Part shown: piece by piece, positions 16,754 through 26,068 of the stretch | Layout: each line of letters begins with the position of its first letter | Position numbering within the stretch: position 1 is the first letter of the stretch | NCBI GenBank assembly: GCA_023390655.1 | Contig: JAEWCL010000011.1 | Span: 1 to 50,810 of the forward strand | Length of the DNA stretch: 50,810 bases | Direction of reading: 5' to 3' | From: Bacillota bacterium | GTDB taxonomy: Bacteria > Bacillota > Clostridia > Christensenellales > CAG-138 | Notes under the pieces: generated by a model | Told to the model about the DNA's origin: nothing | Database searches by the model: none | The model's input: only the letters and a program-made list of their open reading frames with translations | Made by a program: the position numbers and the translations under genes

Positions 16754-17902
16754 ATGCCTGAAAAACGGCGTTTCAATGGGCCTTCGCCAGCCCTAAAACA
16801 GATATGGAGGGTGTTACGCCCCTTTTTGATACTGTTCATCAGCGTGGGAATTACTTATGCGGTATTTTCGTTCGGCATTCATTTTGTGATGGACCGCTAC
16901 ATCAACCCGGTGAACAGCAACGATGCTACCCCGGTGGCGTTTGTGGTGGAAAAAAGCGATTCTGCAAGCGCTGTCGCAAAGAAGCTCTATACGGCTTATG
17001 GGGATGGGGAACCGGGGTTGATTTCCAACACGGCGGTCTTTAAGGTGTATGTTGACTTTGTCGGCAAAGCAAGCAAGCTCAAAGCAGGCACTTACATTCT
17101 TTCCCGGAATATGGATATCCCTGAGATTGTAGAGATCATCTGCGCAGGCAATCCGCCAAAGGAGACCGTGAAGCTCAAGGTGCAGGAAGGGTATACGATC
17201 AGCGGCGTGCTTTGGTCCATGCAGCAGGCGGGCCTTACGGTGGATGATCAGGAGTTCCTCAGGCTGTGCAATGACAAGGAAACGTTCAAGACCTATCCGT
17301 TCCTGGCGGAGATCAAGGAAAATCCGGAACGTCCGCGTGATTATTATTTGGAAGGATATCTGTTCCCGGACACCTATGAGGTATTTGCGGATACTACCGC
17401 GGAAAGCGTCCTTAATAAGATGCTGGTACGGTTTAACGAGATTTTTACCGAAGAATATCTTGCCCGCGCTAAGGAACTGGATATGAGCATCGATGATGTC
17501 ATTACGCTGGCTTCCATCATTGAACGCGAAGCTTCCGTCAAAGAAGATTTTTATAAGGTCTCAGCTGTGTTTCATAACCGCCTGAAAAAAGGAGAGCGCC
17601 TGCGGTCCTGCGCCACGATGCAGTATGCGCTCAAGGTCAACAAGTACGTCTATACCGAAGAAGAGCTTGCGACAGATTCCCCTTACAATACGTACATGTA
17701 TGCGGGCCTTCCCGCCGGGCCTATTTCAAACCCCGGGAAGCTGGCTATTGAGGCGGCCTTGTATCCAAATGAGGAATATATCAAAGAGGGATATCTATAC
17801 TTCTGCAATATGGATCTTCCAGAGAACAAGGCATTGGCATTTGCAAAGACACTCAAAGAGCATGACGCCAATGTTGCAAAATATTCAAAGTATTGGTCTT
17901 GA
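16754..17902 (+). CDS. mltG: Endolytic transglycosylase MltG
   Basis: 382 residues. It cleaves nascent peptidoglycan strands and is thought to set their length. One membrane helix at about 22-46, a LysM-like region, then the YceG catalytic domain with LASIIEREASVKEDFYKVSAVFHNRL. By alignment to E. coli MltG, E257 is the catalytic glutamate. FPDTYEV and the late GLPAGPISNPGKLAIEAAL motif are conserved. The start at 16754 follows ACGGAGGAAG; an upstream in-frame start at 16658 precedes both promoter copies and is rejected. The U32 peptidase gene follows after 6 bases. Confidence 0.95.
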   Translation: MPEKRRFNGPSPALKQIWRVLRPFLILFISVGITYAVFSFGIHFVMDRYINPVNSNDATPVAFVVEKSDSASAVAKKLYTAYGDGEPGLISNTAVFKVYVDFVGKASKLKAGTYILSRNMDIPEIVEIICAGNPPKETVKLKVQEGYTISGVLWSMQQAGLTVDDQEFLRLCNDKETFKTYPFLAEIKENPERPRDYYLEGYLFPDTYEVFADTTAESVLNKMLVRFNEIFTEEYLARAKELDMSIDDVITLASIIEREASVKEDFYKVSAVFHNRLKKGERLRSCATMQYALKVNKYVYTEEELATDSPYNTYMYAGLPAGPISNPGKLAIEAALYPNEEYIKEGYLYFCNMDLPENKALAFAKTLKEHDANVAKYSKYWS

Positions 17903-17908
17903 GATCAT

Positions 17909-19138
17909 ATGAAAATTCCTGAATTACTGGCTCCCGCCGGCAATATGGAACGGTTTTACACGGCACTGCGTTTTGGCGCGGATGCCGTGTATGTCGGTAT
18001 GCGACAAATGAGCCTGCGCAACTTTGCGGATAACTTTACGCTGGATTCGCTCGCAGAAGCCTGCATGTTTGCACATGAGCAAAACAAACGCGTCTATGTT
18101 GCGGTCAATGCGTTTGCGCGCGATCATGAGCTTATAAGCGCCCCCGCTTTTTTGCGCGATCTTTCCGCTGCAGGTGCGGATGCGCTGATCGTAAACGATC
18201 CTGGCATTATAAGCCTCGCAAAAGAGCATGTGCCCGATATGGAGCTGCATTTAAGCACGCAGGCAAATACACTCAACTCCCATGCCGCGGCCTTTTGGCA
18301 TGCGCAGGGCATCCGGCGCATTGTGCTGGCGCGGGAACTTTCCCTGAATGAATTAAAGTCCATCAAGGAGCGGGTACCCAGCCTTGAATTGGAAGTCTTT
18401 GTACATGGCGCCATGTGTATTTCCTATTCCGGCCGGTGCCTGCTGAGCAATTATATCAATGGCCGCGATTCCAACAAAGGAGAATGCGCACAGCCCTGCC
18501 GTTGGACGTATGAGCTGCGGGAACGCGGAAAGGATGGGGCGTATCTGGGTATTGAACAGGACGAACGGGGTACGTACCTGCTCAATTCGCGCGATCTGAA
18601 TTTGCTATCCAAACTTCATGAAGTGATCGCCGCCGGAGCGGACAGCCTGAAGATCGAAGGCCGCATGAAGAGCGTCTATTATGTGGCTACCGTCGTCAAC
18701 GCCTACCGCATGGCGCTCGACGCCTATCTAGATAAGCCGCTTACCGAACCGCCGGATGCAGCGCTGCTCCAGGAGCTTGAAAAAGCAAGCCACCGGCCTT
18801 ATACCACGGGATTTGCGTTTGGCGATCCCGGCGCAATAGGGCAGATGACGCATAGCGCAAGCTATGTCCAAACGCATGAACTCACCGCAGTGGTGCTCCA
18901 GTATGATGCGGAAAAACGCGTGGCGCTCATCGAGCAGCGCAACCGTTTTTTTGCTGGGGATACATTGGAAGTGCTTTCCCCCGGAAGTATTCACCGCCCT
19001 ATTGTCGTTAGCTCCATAAAGACGGAAGAAGGGGAGGCTGTATCTTCCGCGCCTCATCCGCAGCAACGGCTGTGGATCGATACCGACCGACCGCTGCAGA
19101 CGGGCGATATGCTGCGAAAAGAAATCAAAACCGACTGA
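17909..19138 (+). CDS. U32 family peptidase / tRNA hydroxylation-type protein
   Basis: 409 residues of the peptidase U32 family, relatives of TrhP/YegQ and YrrO, several of which act in uridine-34 hydroxylation of tRNA rather than as proteases. ELLAPAGNMERFYTALRFGADAVYVG at the N-terminus and EVFVHGAMCISYSGRCLLSNYINGR with GECAQPCRW provide the family signature and the Cys set. A C-terminal beta domain follows. The mltG-U32 pairing is common in Firmicutes; the usual O-methyltransferase neighbour is absent. Start ATG 17909 (GAGATC upstream is a weak site), suggesting coupling to mltG. Confidence 0.9.
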   Translation: MKIPELLAPAGNMERFYTALRFGADAVYVGMRQMSLRNFADNFTLDSLAEACMFAHEQNKRVYVAVNAFARDHELISAPAFLRDLSAAGADALIVNDPGIISLAKEHVPDMELHLSTQANTLNSHAAAFWHAQGIRRIVLARELSLNELKSIKERVPSLELEVFVHGAMCISYSGRCLLSNYINGRDSNKGECAQPCRWTYELRERGKDGAYLGIEQDERGTYLLNSRDLNLLSKLHEVIAAGADSLKIEGRMKSVYYVATVVNAYRMALDAYLDKPLTEPPDAALLQELEKASHRPYTTGFAFGDPGAIGQMTHSASYVQTHELTAVVLQYDAEKRVALIEQRNRFFAGDTLEVLSPGSIHRPIVVSSIKTEEGEAVSSAPHPQQRLWIDTDRPLQTGDMLRKEIKTD

Positions 19139-19161
19139 ATCAGGGAAGGAATGTCCCTTGC

Positions 19162-19641
19162 ATGGCCAATCAGACGCTACATCTGAAAAAGATCGAGGAT
19201 GATGATCTTGACCGCATGGATACATGGCTGCATAAGCCGTATATTTTAAAATGGTACGAGGATCCTGCGGCATGGCTTGATGAGATCCGCCAGAGAGATA
19301 ACCAATTTTCTTTCATTGCGCATTTTATTGTTATGGCAGGCAGCAATCCTATCGGGTTCTGCCAATACTATGATTGTATCTACGCTGGGGAAGGCTGGTA
19401 CTCTGTTCTGGTACAAGGAGAAACTTATAGTATCGACTACTTGATTGGTGAGGAAGCATATCTTCAACAAGGATATGGCAAGCAGATTGTCCAACTGCTC
19501 ATAGATGTCATCCGTGCAACAACCACGGCAAAGGAAATTATCGTGCAGCCTGAAAAGGAGAACGCTCCTTCGTGCAATACATTGAAATCCTGCGGTTTTC
19601 TGTATGACAGGACAAAGGAATATTATCGTCTGATGCTTTAG
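19162..19641 (+). CDS. GNAT family N-acetyltransferase
   Basis: 159 residues of the GNAT fold, resembling the AAC(6')-like/Acetyltransf_8 subgroup. N-terminal LHLKKIEDDDLDRMDTWLHKPYILKWY, then SIDYLIGEEAYLQQGYGKQIVQLL (acetyl-CoA loop Q/R-x-x-G-x-G/A as QQGYGK), then PEKENAPSCNTLKSCGF. The substrate could be an aminoglycoside or an unrelated amine and cannot be fixed. The ATG at 19162 gives a full domain. Earlier in-frame codons overlap the U32 gene. Confidence 0.85.
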   Translation: MANQTLHLKKIEDDDLDRMDTWLHKPYILKWYEDPAAWLDEIRQRDNQFSFIAHFIVMAGSNPIGFCQYYDCIYAGEGWYSVLVQGETYSIDYLIGEEAYLQQGYGKQIVQLLIDVIRATTTAKEIIVQPEKENAPSCNTLKSCGFLYDRTKEYYRLML

Positions 19642-19686
19642 CATCTTACCGTCACAAAAGCACAATGAGCAATCTGATTCCAAGTA

Positions 19687-19714
19687 AAAAGGAGCAACTT
19701 CGCTGCTCCTTTTA
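19687..19714. terminator. Bidirectional terminator
   Basis: AAAAGGAGCA/TGCTCCTTTT stem (19687-19696, 19704-19713), A/T-flanked. It lies between the convergent GNAT and NCS2 genes. Confidence 0.85.
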
Positions 19715-19728
19715 CGTTTATGTTGTTT

Positions 19729-21081
19729 TTAATCAACCTCTTCGGAATCATCCTTTGGGACAACGATATTGAGGATGAAGGAAACGAGGAACGCAAGGAC
19801 GATCGGCGAAGCTCCCAAAATGTTCTGGATATCCTTTGAGAAGTATTGAAGCGAATTTGAAACCGTGCTAACCCCGACACCAAGCGCAAGAGAAATCCCG
19901 ACGATCATCTTGTTGCGGTAATTCAACGGCTGCTGGGTAATCAGCTGTATGCCCGACATCGTGATTGCAGCAAAAACCATGATTGTCGCCCCGCCAAGCA
20001 CGGGATAAGGGATCGTGGTCATCAGCGCGCCGAATTTGGGACAAAAGCCCGCAACGAGGATGATTGCGCTCACAAGCACAAATACCCTTTTGGAAACAAC
20101 TTTTGTGGTGACGATCAGGCCGACGTTCTGGCTGTAGGGATCGGTCGGAAGGCCGCCGATACAGGCGCCCAGCATGCCGCAGATACCCTGGCCTTTGATG
20201 GCGCCGCCGATTTCAGAGTCCGTCGCTTCACGGCCAAATCCACCTATCGCGGTGGAGGAGACATCACCTATCGTTTGCACAGCCTGGACAATGTACATTA
20301 ATATCATAGAGATGATGGCCGAGGGGTGGAATGTAAGCCCCCACTTGAAAAAGCGGGGCAACGCAAACCATGAGGCAGAGGAGACGTTGCTAAAGTTTAT
20401 GGTGCCGCCCAAGATAAGCGCCAGCACATATCCCACAACGATGCCGATGAGCATTCCGGAAACCTTGATGTATCCCTTCCCAAACAAGCTGCATATAAGG
20501 GTAACGATCAGCGTAACTCCCGCCAGTACCCAAAAAATCGGGCTGCCGAAGCTCTCTCCCGCGCCTGAGCCGCCAGCCATGTAGGTGACGGCGGTACCGT
20601 AAAGGGAAAGTCCTATGCTCAATACCACTGTACCACTGACAATGGGCGGGAAAAACTTTCTTATTTTCCCCATCAGCATGCCGATGAAAATAGAGGCAAA
20701 GGCCGCGACAAGCTGTGCCCCGAAAATTGCGTTGATGCCGTAGGAAAGGCCGATTGCAGAAAGGATTGGCATATAAGCGAACGCAACGCCCATGACGTTT
20801 GGAAGCCCCATGCCGAATTTCAGAACCGGATAAAGCTGAAGCAGCGTTGTAATGCCGCCAATGATCATGGCCGCCTGCATCAGCAGGATTTTGTCGCCTT
20901 CCGGAAGCTGAAGCAGCTGGGCGATCAGGATGGGAGGCGTGATATTTCCCACCAGCATGGCGAGCACATGCTGCAACGCCTGTGGCAAGGCTTTTGCGAA
21001 GCCGGGCTTGCCGTTCAATTCAAAAAGAGACTTGTCGCCTGTCAAGGCGGAAGGCGTGATACCACGTGTGTTAGCAGGCAT
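19729..21081 (-). CDS. NCS2 family purine/pyrimidine permease
   Basis: 450 residues with about 12-14 hydrophobic helices. UraA/PbuX/UacT-type proton symporter for uracil, xanthine or urate. Family features: LPQALQHVLAMLVGNITPP, GLPNVMGVAFAY, FGREATDSEIGGAIKGQGICGMLGACIGGLPTDPYSQNVGL, and PYPVLGGATIMVFAAI. The order and length fit the xanthine/urate branch slightly better than UraA, but specificity is uncertain. Start ATG 21081 behind CAGGAGAA. I see no purine riboswitch in the AT-rich leader (21082-21353). Confidence 0.92.
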   Translation of the reverse strand: MPANTRGITPSALTGDKSLFELNGKPGFAKALPQALQHVLAMLVGNITPPILIAQLLQLPEGDKILLMQAAMIIGGITTLLQLYPVLKFGMGLPNVMGVAFAYMPILSAIGLSYGINAIFGAQLVAAFASIFIGMLMGKIRKFFPPIVSGTVVLSIGLSLYGTAVTYMAGGSGAGESFGSPIFWVLAGVTLIVTLICSLFGKGYIKVSGMLIGIVVGYVLALILGGTINFSNVSSASWFALPRFFKWGLTFHPSAIISMILMYIVQAVQTIGDVSSTAIGGFGREATDSEIGGAIKGQGICGMLGACIGGLPTDPYSQNVGLIVTTKVVSKRVFVLVSAIILVAGFCPKFGALMTTIPYPVLGGATIMVFAAITMSGIQLITQQPLNYRNKMIVGISLALGVGVSTVSNSLQYFSKDIQNILGASPIVLAFLVSFILNIVVPKDDSEEVD

Positions 21082-21353
21082 CCTGATGTTCTCCTGTCTG
21101 AAAAATAATAATTAGTACAAAATAAAATTAATAAAAAAACTATGGAAATCATATCGCTCCTTCCTCTAAATGTCAATAAACATATGATTTTTATTATGCT
21201 TCCCACAGCTGAACGGTATGCGAACGCCAGACTCTGCCTATCCGGTTTTATTTGCGCGAAACATCATGCCAAAGACAATCCCGGAGGACAAACAACCAAC
21301 AAGCTGTTGTGTGCATATGTTGAATACACCGCAAATTGGGGAGGTATTGGCAG

Positions 21354-21698
21354 ATGCTGGATATCCTGATGCAGCTTTGCAAGGACATATTCTTTTTTGC
21401 TGCGTACGTAAACAACGGAAATTCATTTCCGGAGCCCTTGACTACGGAGCAGGAAAAAGATTGTCTCTCACGCTGTGCGCGCGGGGATGATGAAGCGCGC
21501 AGCATGCTCATTGAACACAACCTCCGGCTGGTCGCGCATATTGCAAAGAAGTTCGCCACCGCCAACCGTGACAATGACGACATCATTTCTATTGGCACAA
21601 TCGGCCTTATCAAAGCTGTCTCCACTTATGATGCACAAAAAGGAACGGCGCTTGCGACCTATGCGGCCCGTTGTATTGAAAATGCTATTCCATCCTAA
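21354..21698 (+). CDS. sigK: Sigma-K, 5' segment (interrupted by skin element)
   Basis: 115 codons, of which the first 110 are sigma-K. Mother-cell late sporulation sigma factor. Residues 1-17 (MLDILMQLCKDIFFFAA) are a hydrophobic pro-sequence, followed by YVNNGNSFPEPLT at the same point as the mature start in Bacillus pro-sigma-K. Region 2 is clear: NMLIEHNLRLVAHIAKKF-like, ISIGTIGLIKAV, TYAARCIEN. The frame then reads AIPS-stop because it enters the element at 21684. The upstream region has GGGGAGG (21338-21344) before ATG 21354. Joining at AAATG to 34657-34661 gives ...RCIEN-EILMSIR... and a 229-residue protein. Confidence 0.92.
   Translation: MLDILMQLCKDIFFFAAYVNNGNSFPEPLTTEQEKDCLSRCARGDDEARSMLIEHNLRLVAHIAKKFATANRDNDDIISIGTIGLIKAVSTYDAQKGTALATYAARCIENAIPS
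21680..21684 (+). repeat. Left junction core AAATG
   Basis: Shared 5-bp core at the left element end, inside codons E109-N110 of sigK. On the element side it is followed by CTATTCC, the right half of the predicted circle-joint inverted repeat. Confidence 0.8.
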
Positions 21699-21750
21699 TG
21701 GACTTTTTTCAAAATGCAATCTGCAGGCATTGGATCAGCTACACAACGTT

Positions 21751-21918
21751 CTATTCGGCGCCTTTCACAACCGCTTTTAACAGCGCTTCTTTCTGTTGCT
21801 TTGGGCAAGAAATAGACAATACCTTCTTGATCACCGCTTCCGCGTGCATTGCGGCAACCTTTTTCTGCAATTCGAGCAGGCGCTCCGGCTCCTTTGGATA
21901 ATGAACGATAATATCCAT
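21751..21918 (-). CDS. 55-residue conserved-looking protein at the left end of the skin element
   Basis: Reads MDIIVHYPKEPERLLELQKK, then VAAMHAEAVIKKVLSISCPK, then QQKEALLKAVVKGAE. Helical, charged, one Cys (C38), no membrane segment. ATG at 21918-21916 is preceded by GAGG (CGAGGTAACTAT), and the TAG is at 21753-21751. The composition and clean ribosome site argue for a real gene. Similar short proteins are, from memory, common in Firmicutes mobile elements. It lies 67 bases from the left junction, opposite the recombinase end, so a recombination directionality factor is one option. That is inference. Confidence 0.65.
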   Translation of the reverse strand: MDIIVHYPKEPERLLELQKKVAAMHAEAVIKKVLSISCPKQQKEALLKAVVKGAE

Positions 21919-22114
21919 ATAGTTACCTCGATAGAATTGTGTTTAGATACTATGCCTGCCTGATTGTCCGTTATCACAAATCTTGTACGATACAAAAGGA
22001 GCGGTTTCCCGCCCCTTTTCTCATTCCTGCACGATATGCGTGTATGCGATCATTTTACGTGGTATTTAGGCTCATCATAACGCATTGCCATCACTTGGAT
22101 CGTATGGTAACGTG

Positions 22115-23902
22115 CTATTTGAGTCTGATGCCGTATATTTTAGAGGCGCGCGTGCCGATTACGATCATATCGTCAAACGCTGCTGCGCTTGCCTCAAAAT
22201 TACCCTCAAGCTCCAGTTTGTGAAGCAAATCGCCTGTTTTGCCATCTAACAAATAGCATTTTCCCGCCGAGTCAAACTCAACTACATACCCGTCGCCATT
22301 GTCATCGTAAAGCACAATGGGGGAGGACCACGTATAGGCGTCAAGGTCCTTTACCCAGCGTTCCTTGCCGGTAGCCTTTTCATAAGCCACAAGCCTGCCG
22401 CGCGTGGGGGTTTCTGTGGTCATGGCATAAGCCACGTACACAAGATCATCTACATTATTTTTACCGATTGCGGCGGTATCCTGTATGCCGCCGGAGACGC
22501 TGCTGCGCGTACAACGGTAGCCGTCCGCCTTCCATATGACTTTGCCTGTGAGGGCATCGATGCGCCAAAAGGGGATAATACCGGTGTTGTCGCCCCCCAC
22601 CGTCCAATGCAGCGAGGTCCCAATGTAGATGGATGCTTCGCCGGTTCTTTCATCGATTTCAAGCACAGGGGAGCAGTTGGTATCGTCGAGCACATCCTGC
22701 ATCCAGACGACCTTCATGGTGTTGATGTCGATACAGAAAAGATTGCCCGCATTGTCCGCAACATACATGTAGTGCCGCCATATGACGGGGCTGGATTCAA
22801 AGCCAAGCCAGTAGCTGTTTGTGCCGCCTTTGCGCGTACGATCGGTGGAGTAACGCCACTTTAATATGTTGCCCGGGTTTACGGAAATGGTTCCCGCACT
22901 CTGATCATAGGCAGTGTTGAGTTTCATCTGGTATATGATGCCCGTTTCGGATGCGTAGGTAACGGTATCACTCTTTGCGTGTACGAGCGTCGCGGGATCA
23001 AACGCGACAAAGCTGCGCAGTGAGTATGGGTCGCGTGCACCATAGCTATACAGCTTTTTACCATCAATAAGGCTGATAATCATATTTTCAGCCGGACCGT
23101 TGGGGCCGGCGTCGCCCGCGCCCACATACAGCAGCGGATAGCCACGCGGGTCAAGGCTGCCCGCGCCCTTAAATGTCCATTTGCCGTTAATCTTATCGCG
23201 CGTAAATTCGCCGTTCTCAATATCCAAAAAGTAAATATAGCTGTTTTCGGTGGCGTAAATGATCTCAATAAGTCCGTTTTTGTTTTTTTTGCCATCGTAC
23301 AGGTTCATAGCGCGGCGGGTCGCCTCCGGCCAGCGCACGATGAGGGGCTGGCCCGTCCAGCCGCAACCGAACCATGTGCCGTCGCCGCTCTTTGAAATAC
23401 TGCCCGGAATGGGTTTTTCCCAAACGACTTCAAGCTTTTTTTGAACCACACTCCCCGCTGTGCCGTAAGTGGGGGCGTCGCGGAAATTGTTGCCGCGGAA
23501 GGTGATAACGCCCTCAAGCGCCGTGTAATGTTCGGGGGCAGGGAAGTCCAGGCTGTCCTGCTGGGCGGCATAGACTTCTATGTCGTTTCCTTCAAGCTGC
23601 ATGTTTGTCTCAAGGCCAAAGTCCTCTGCGCGCGATCCCTCCGCGGAGGCGGGATCGGGTATGGGCGTGGGGGTGGGAACCGGCGTAGGCGTAGGTGGCG
23701 CTTCACTGGGCGAGGGCGTTTGAAAGAGCGCGTCAAGCATGCCGCCCGCGCTTTTTTTCGGTTCCTCCGGCTGTGCCTGCGGGGAACACGTTGTGAAAAG
23801 CACCATGGCGCCAAGAACAAGCACAGCGACGAACAAAACAAGGAGGATAATAACCTGCAGCGCATTCGTACGTACGCGCCCACTTTTTCTTTTGCTGGAC
23901 AA
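22115..23902 (-). CDS. Membrane-anchored PQQ-like beta-propeller protein
   Basis: About 595 residues. A basic N-terminus, then one membrane helix (VIILLVLFVAVLVLGAMVLFTT), a Pro/Thr/Ser-rich linker (about 75-100, PTPTPVPTPTPIP) and a large extracytoplasmic domain with repeated PQQ/YWTD-like blades (GVITFRGNNFRDAPTYG, SPVIWRHYMYVADNAGNLFCIDI, VLEIDERTGEASIYIG, SPIVLYDDNGDGYVVEFDSAGKCYLLDGKTGDLL). Predicted extracellular propeller, function unknown. The start is uncertain: a TTG at 23902 has GAGG nine bases upstream, while the TTG at 23917 has no usable site. Confidence 0.82.
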   Translation of the reverse strand: MSSKRKSGRVRTNALQVIILLVLFVAVLVLGAMVLFTTCSPQAQPEEPKKSAGGMLDALFQTPSPSEAPPTPTPVPTPTPIPDPASAEGSRAEDFGLETNMQLEGNDIEVYAAQQDSLDFPAPEHYTALEGVITFRGNNFRDAPTYGTAGSVVQKKLEVVWEKPIPGSISKSGDGTWFGCGWTGQPLIVRWPEATRRAMNLYDGKKNKNGLIEIIYATENSYIYFLDIENGEFTRDKINGKWTFKGAGSLDPRGYPLLYVGAGDAGPNGPAENMIISLIDGKKLYSYGARDPYSLRSFVAFDPATLVHAKSDTVTYASETGIIYQMKLNTAYDQSAGTISVNPGNILKWRYSTDRTRKGGTNSYWLGFESSPVIWRHYMYVADNAGNLFCIDINTMKVVWMQDVLDDTNCSPVLEIDERTGEASIYIGTSLHWTVGGDNTGIIPFWRIDALTGKVIWKADGYRCTRSSVSGGIQDTAAIGKNNVDDLVYVAYAMTTETPTRGRLVAYEKATGKERWVKDLDAYTWSSPIVLYDDNGDGYVVEFDSAGKCYLLDGKTGDLLHKLELEGNFEASAAAFDDMIVIGTRASKIYGIRLK

Positions 23903-24035
23903 CGAAAAAAACCTCAACTTCCCGCACCACAGGCGTGCTTTTTCAATGCTTTACATTTTCATGATGCACCATCAAGATGAAAGGGACGTTAAATTGCATC
24001 ACAAAACATAATGATATATTGCATCGGCAACAGGG

Positions 24036-25397
24036 TCAACCGGCCAGCGGCAGCATGAATGTAAACGTACTGCCTCCTCCAAGTATGCTTTTCACTGAAA
24101 TGCTGCCTCCGTGGGCTTCTACGATCCATTTGACCATCGAAAGCCCTAGGCCCACACCGCTTTCCTTGGTGGCCGTTCTCGACGGACTGACCTGATAGAA
24201 ACGCTCCCATATCCGGGAGAGATGTTCCTTGGCGATCCCTATTCCATCGTCTATTATGGTACCGACGATTTGGGTCCCTCTGCCGGTAAGCTTAATTGTA
24301 ATATGCCCGCCGGATTTCCCATAGGTAACTGCATTTGATACGAGGTTGATGAGCATGCGAAGCATCATCGTTTCGTCCGCCTGCACATACAAGGCGGGTG
24401 CGATGGATGTCTGGATTTCGATCCCTTTCTCGATTGCCGCCTCACGCTGCTCCTCTGCAACCATCTCGGCAAGCTCGCTCAGATTGAGCAGTTCTAACGT
24501 CAACGTCCTGTGCCCCATATCAATTCTGGAGAGCATAAGCAGTTGGGAAATCAGCCCCGATATTTTGCGGGCTTGTGTCAATATCACTGAAAGAGCATCT
24601 TTTGCCTCATCCACTGTTTGCGCATGCTCCAAGGCATATTCGCTCTGCGATACGATTGCTGAGACGGGTGTTCTTAGCTCATGGGAAACATCCGAGGTAA
24701 ATTGCTTTTCGCTTTCAAACGACCGCTCCAGACGGTCGAACATATCGTTAAAGGTTTTTGCCAGAGTATAGATTTCATCCTCGCCGTTGCCGATCCGTAT
24801 TCGTTGCGAGAGGTCACGCCCTTCGCCGATATGCTCCGCCGCTTCGCTGATCTGCCTTATGGGCTTGAAGGCTTGCCTCGTGATGAGATATCCGCCCAGC
24901 GCGGCGACGATAATTAAAAAAGGCAGTACAATACCGGCAATGGAAACCATTGTAATCAGTGCACTTTCAGAATCGGAGATAGCCGTAATGCCCCGTATCC
25001 ATACGTCGCCATATTTTTGAAAAGGGATGCGACTATCGTAGACATACCATTTGGAATTGCCGGTATCCACCCTTCGTACCGCATCAGCCACAAAATCCCG
25101 GGGATTCTCAAACGTCTCGGGCAATTCTCCGTATATTTCCTGCCCATCCTTGCTGTATACGGATAAATAGACTTGGAGGTAGAAGGAATCGAAGCTGTTA
25201 TCCACCGCCAACGCGCCGTTCCGATAGCTGATCTTATTGCGGCTGTCCTCCACAACTTCGATAAGGATGTTGTGTGCAGAGGCCTCCTCAAGGCTCCTGC
25301 TCATGAAAAAAAGGAACACCAGCATCAGCGCGACAAGGGCAACCATCAGCGCCGTATACCAGAGCGTTACTTTCATTTTAATCGAAAGCCTGTTCAT
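24036..25397 (-). CDS. Sensor histidine kinase (HAMP, EnvZ/PhoR-type)
   Basis: 453 residues. Two membrane helices (about 10-32 and 148-173) flank an extracytoplasmic sensor (about 33-147). HAMP follows (about 174-228, with ITRQAFKPIRQISEAAEHIGEGRDLSQRI). HisKA: FTSDVSHELRTPVSAIV with H239 as phosphoacceptor. HATPase_c: NLVSNAVTYG (N-box), DDGIGI, VGLGLSMVKWI. It shares a 4-base overlap with the response regulator upstream, so they form one operon. The signal is unknown. Confidence 0.93.
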   Translation of the reverse strand: MNRLSIKMKVTLWYTALMVALVALMLVFLFFMSRSLEEASAHNILIEVVEDSRNKISYRNGALAVDNSFDSFYLQVYLSVYSKDGQEIYGELPETFENPRDFVADAVRRVDTGNSKWYVYDSRIPFQKYGDVWIRGITAISDSESALITMVSIAGIVLPFLIIVAALGGYLITRQAFKPIRQISEAAEHIGEGRDLSQRIRIGNGEDEIYTLAKTFNDMFDRLERSFESEKQFTSDVSHELRTPVSAIVSQSEYALEHAQTVDEAKDALSVILTQARKISGLISQLLMLSRIDMGHRTLTLELLNLSELAEMVAEEQREAAIEKGIEIQTSIAPALYVQADETMMLRMLINLVSNAVTYGKSGGHITIKLTGRGTQIVGTIIDDGIGIAKEHLSRIWERFYQVSPSRTATKESGVGLGLSMVKWIVEAHGGSISVKSILGGGSTFTFMLPLAG

Positions 25398-26068
25398 TCA
25401 TCCTCTCTTAGAACATATCCTGTTCCCCGGATCGTATGGATAAGCTTTTGCGAAAACCCTTCATCAATCTTTTTCCGCAGAAAGCGGATATATACGTCTA
25501 TGACGTTAGAGCCCCCCTCATAGTCGCAATTCCAGATGTGCTGCGAAATCTTTTCTCTTGTCAGCACAATGCCTTTATTATGAACCATGTATGCGAGTAT
25601 TGCGAATTCCTTACTGGATAGCGATATCGGGATGCCTCCGCGCGTTACTTCTCTTGAATCACAATCCACAAGCAGGTCTGAAACGGAGAAAATGTTGCTG
25701 ACATGGCCGGATGAACGCCGGATCATCGCACGAATCCGTGCCAGCAGCTCATCGAATGCGAAGGGCTTTACAAGATAATCGTCCGCTCCATTGTCCAACC
25801 CCATCACACGGTCTTCGATACTGTCGCGTGCAGTCAGCAACAAAACCGGAGTCTTATTGCCTTGGGAGCGGGATGTTTGCAATACTTCAAGCCCGCTGAT
25901 GCCTGGCAGCATAACGTCAAGAATGATAGCGTCGTATTCGGCGCAACTGATGTAATCCAGGGCCGCATGGCCGTTCATGCACCGGTCTACCGTATAAAGT
26001 TCCGATTCCAGTTTCTTGGCTATTACATCATTCAGATCGGGCTCATCCTCGACTACCAGGATCCGCAT
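25394..26068 (-). CDS. OmpR/PhoB-type response regulator
   Basis: 224 residues: receiver domain (1-115) with acidic pair E7/D8 and phosphoacceptor D51 (AIILDVMLPG), K101-type Lys in DYLVKPFAFDEL, then a winged-helix effector domain (about 125-222, SKEFAILAYMVHNKGIVLTREKISQHIWNCDYEGGSNVIDVYIRFLRKKI...GTGYVL). Start ATG 26068 behind GCGGAGG. Cognate of the overlapping kinase. Its targets may include the neighbouring propeller gene or the divergent MDH gene; not shown. Confidence 0.94.
   Translation of the reverse strand: MRILVVEDEPDLNDVIAKKLESELYTVDRCMNGHAALDYISCAEYDAIILDVMLPGISGLEVLQTSRSQGNKTPVLLLTARDSIEDRVMGLDNGADDYLVKPFAFDELLARIRAMIRRSSGHVSNIFSVSDLLVDCDSREVTRGGIPISLSSKEFAILAYMVHNKGIVLTREKISQHIWNCDYEGGSNVIDVYIRFLRKKIDEGFSQKLIHTIRGTGYVLREDE

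Noticed and set aside
21082..21353. Purine riboswitch before the NCS2 permease, or sigma-E/sigma-K promoter of sigK
   Set aside because: No purine-riboswitch core is present. CATATGATT (21181-21189) resembles a sigma-K -10 but lacks a -35 at the right distance.
21354..21698. Reading the 5' sigma fragment as a pseudogene
   Set aside because: The missing half is intact 13 kb away in the same orientation, with a matching core and a recombinase, so a split gene fits better.
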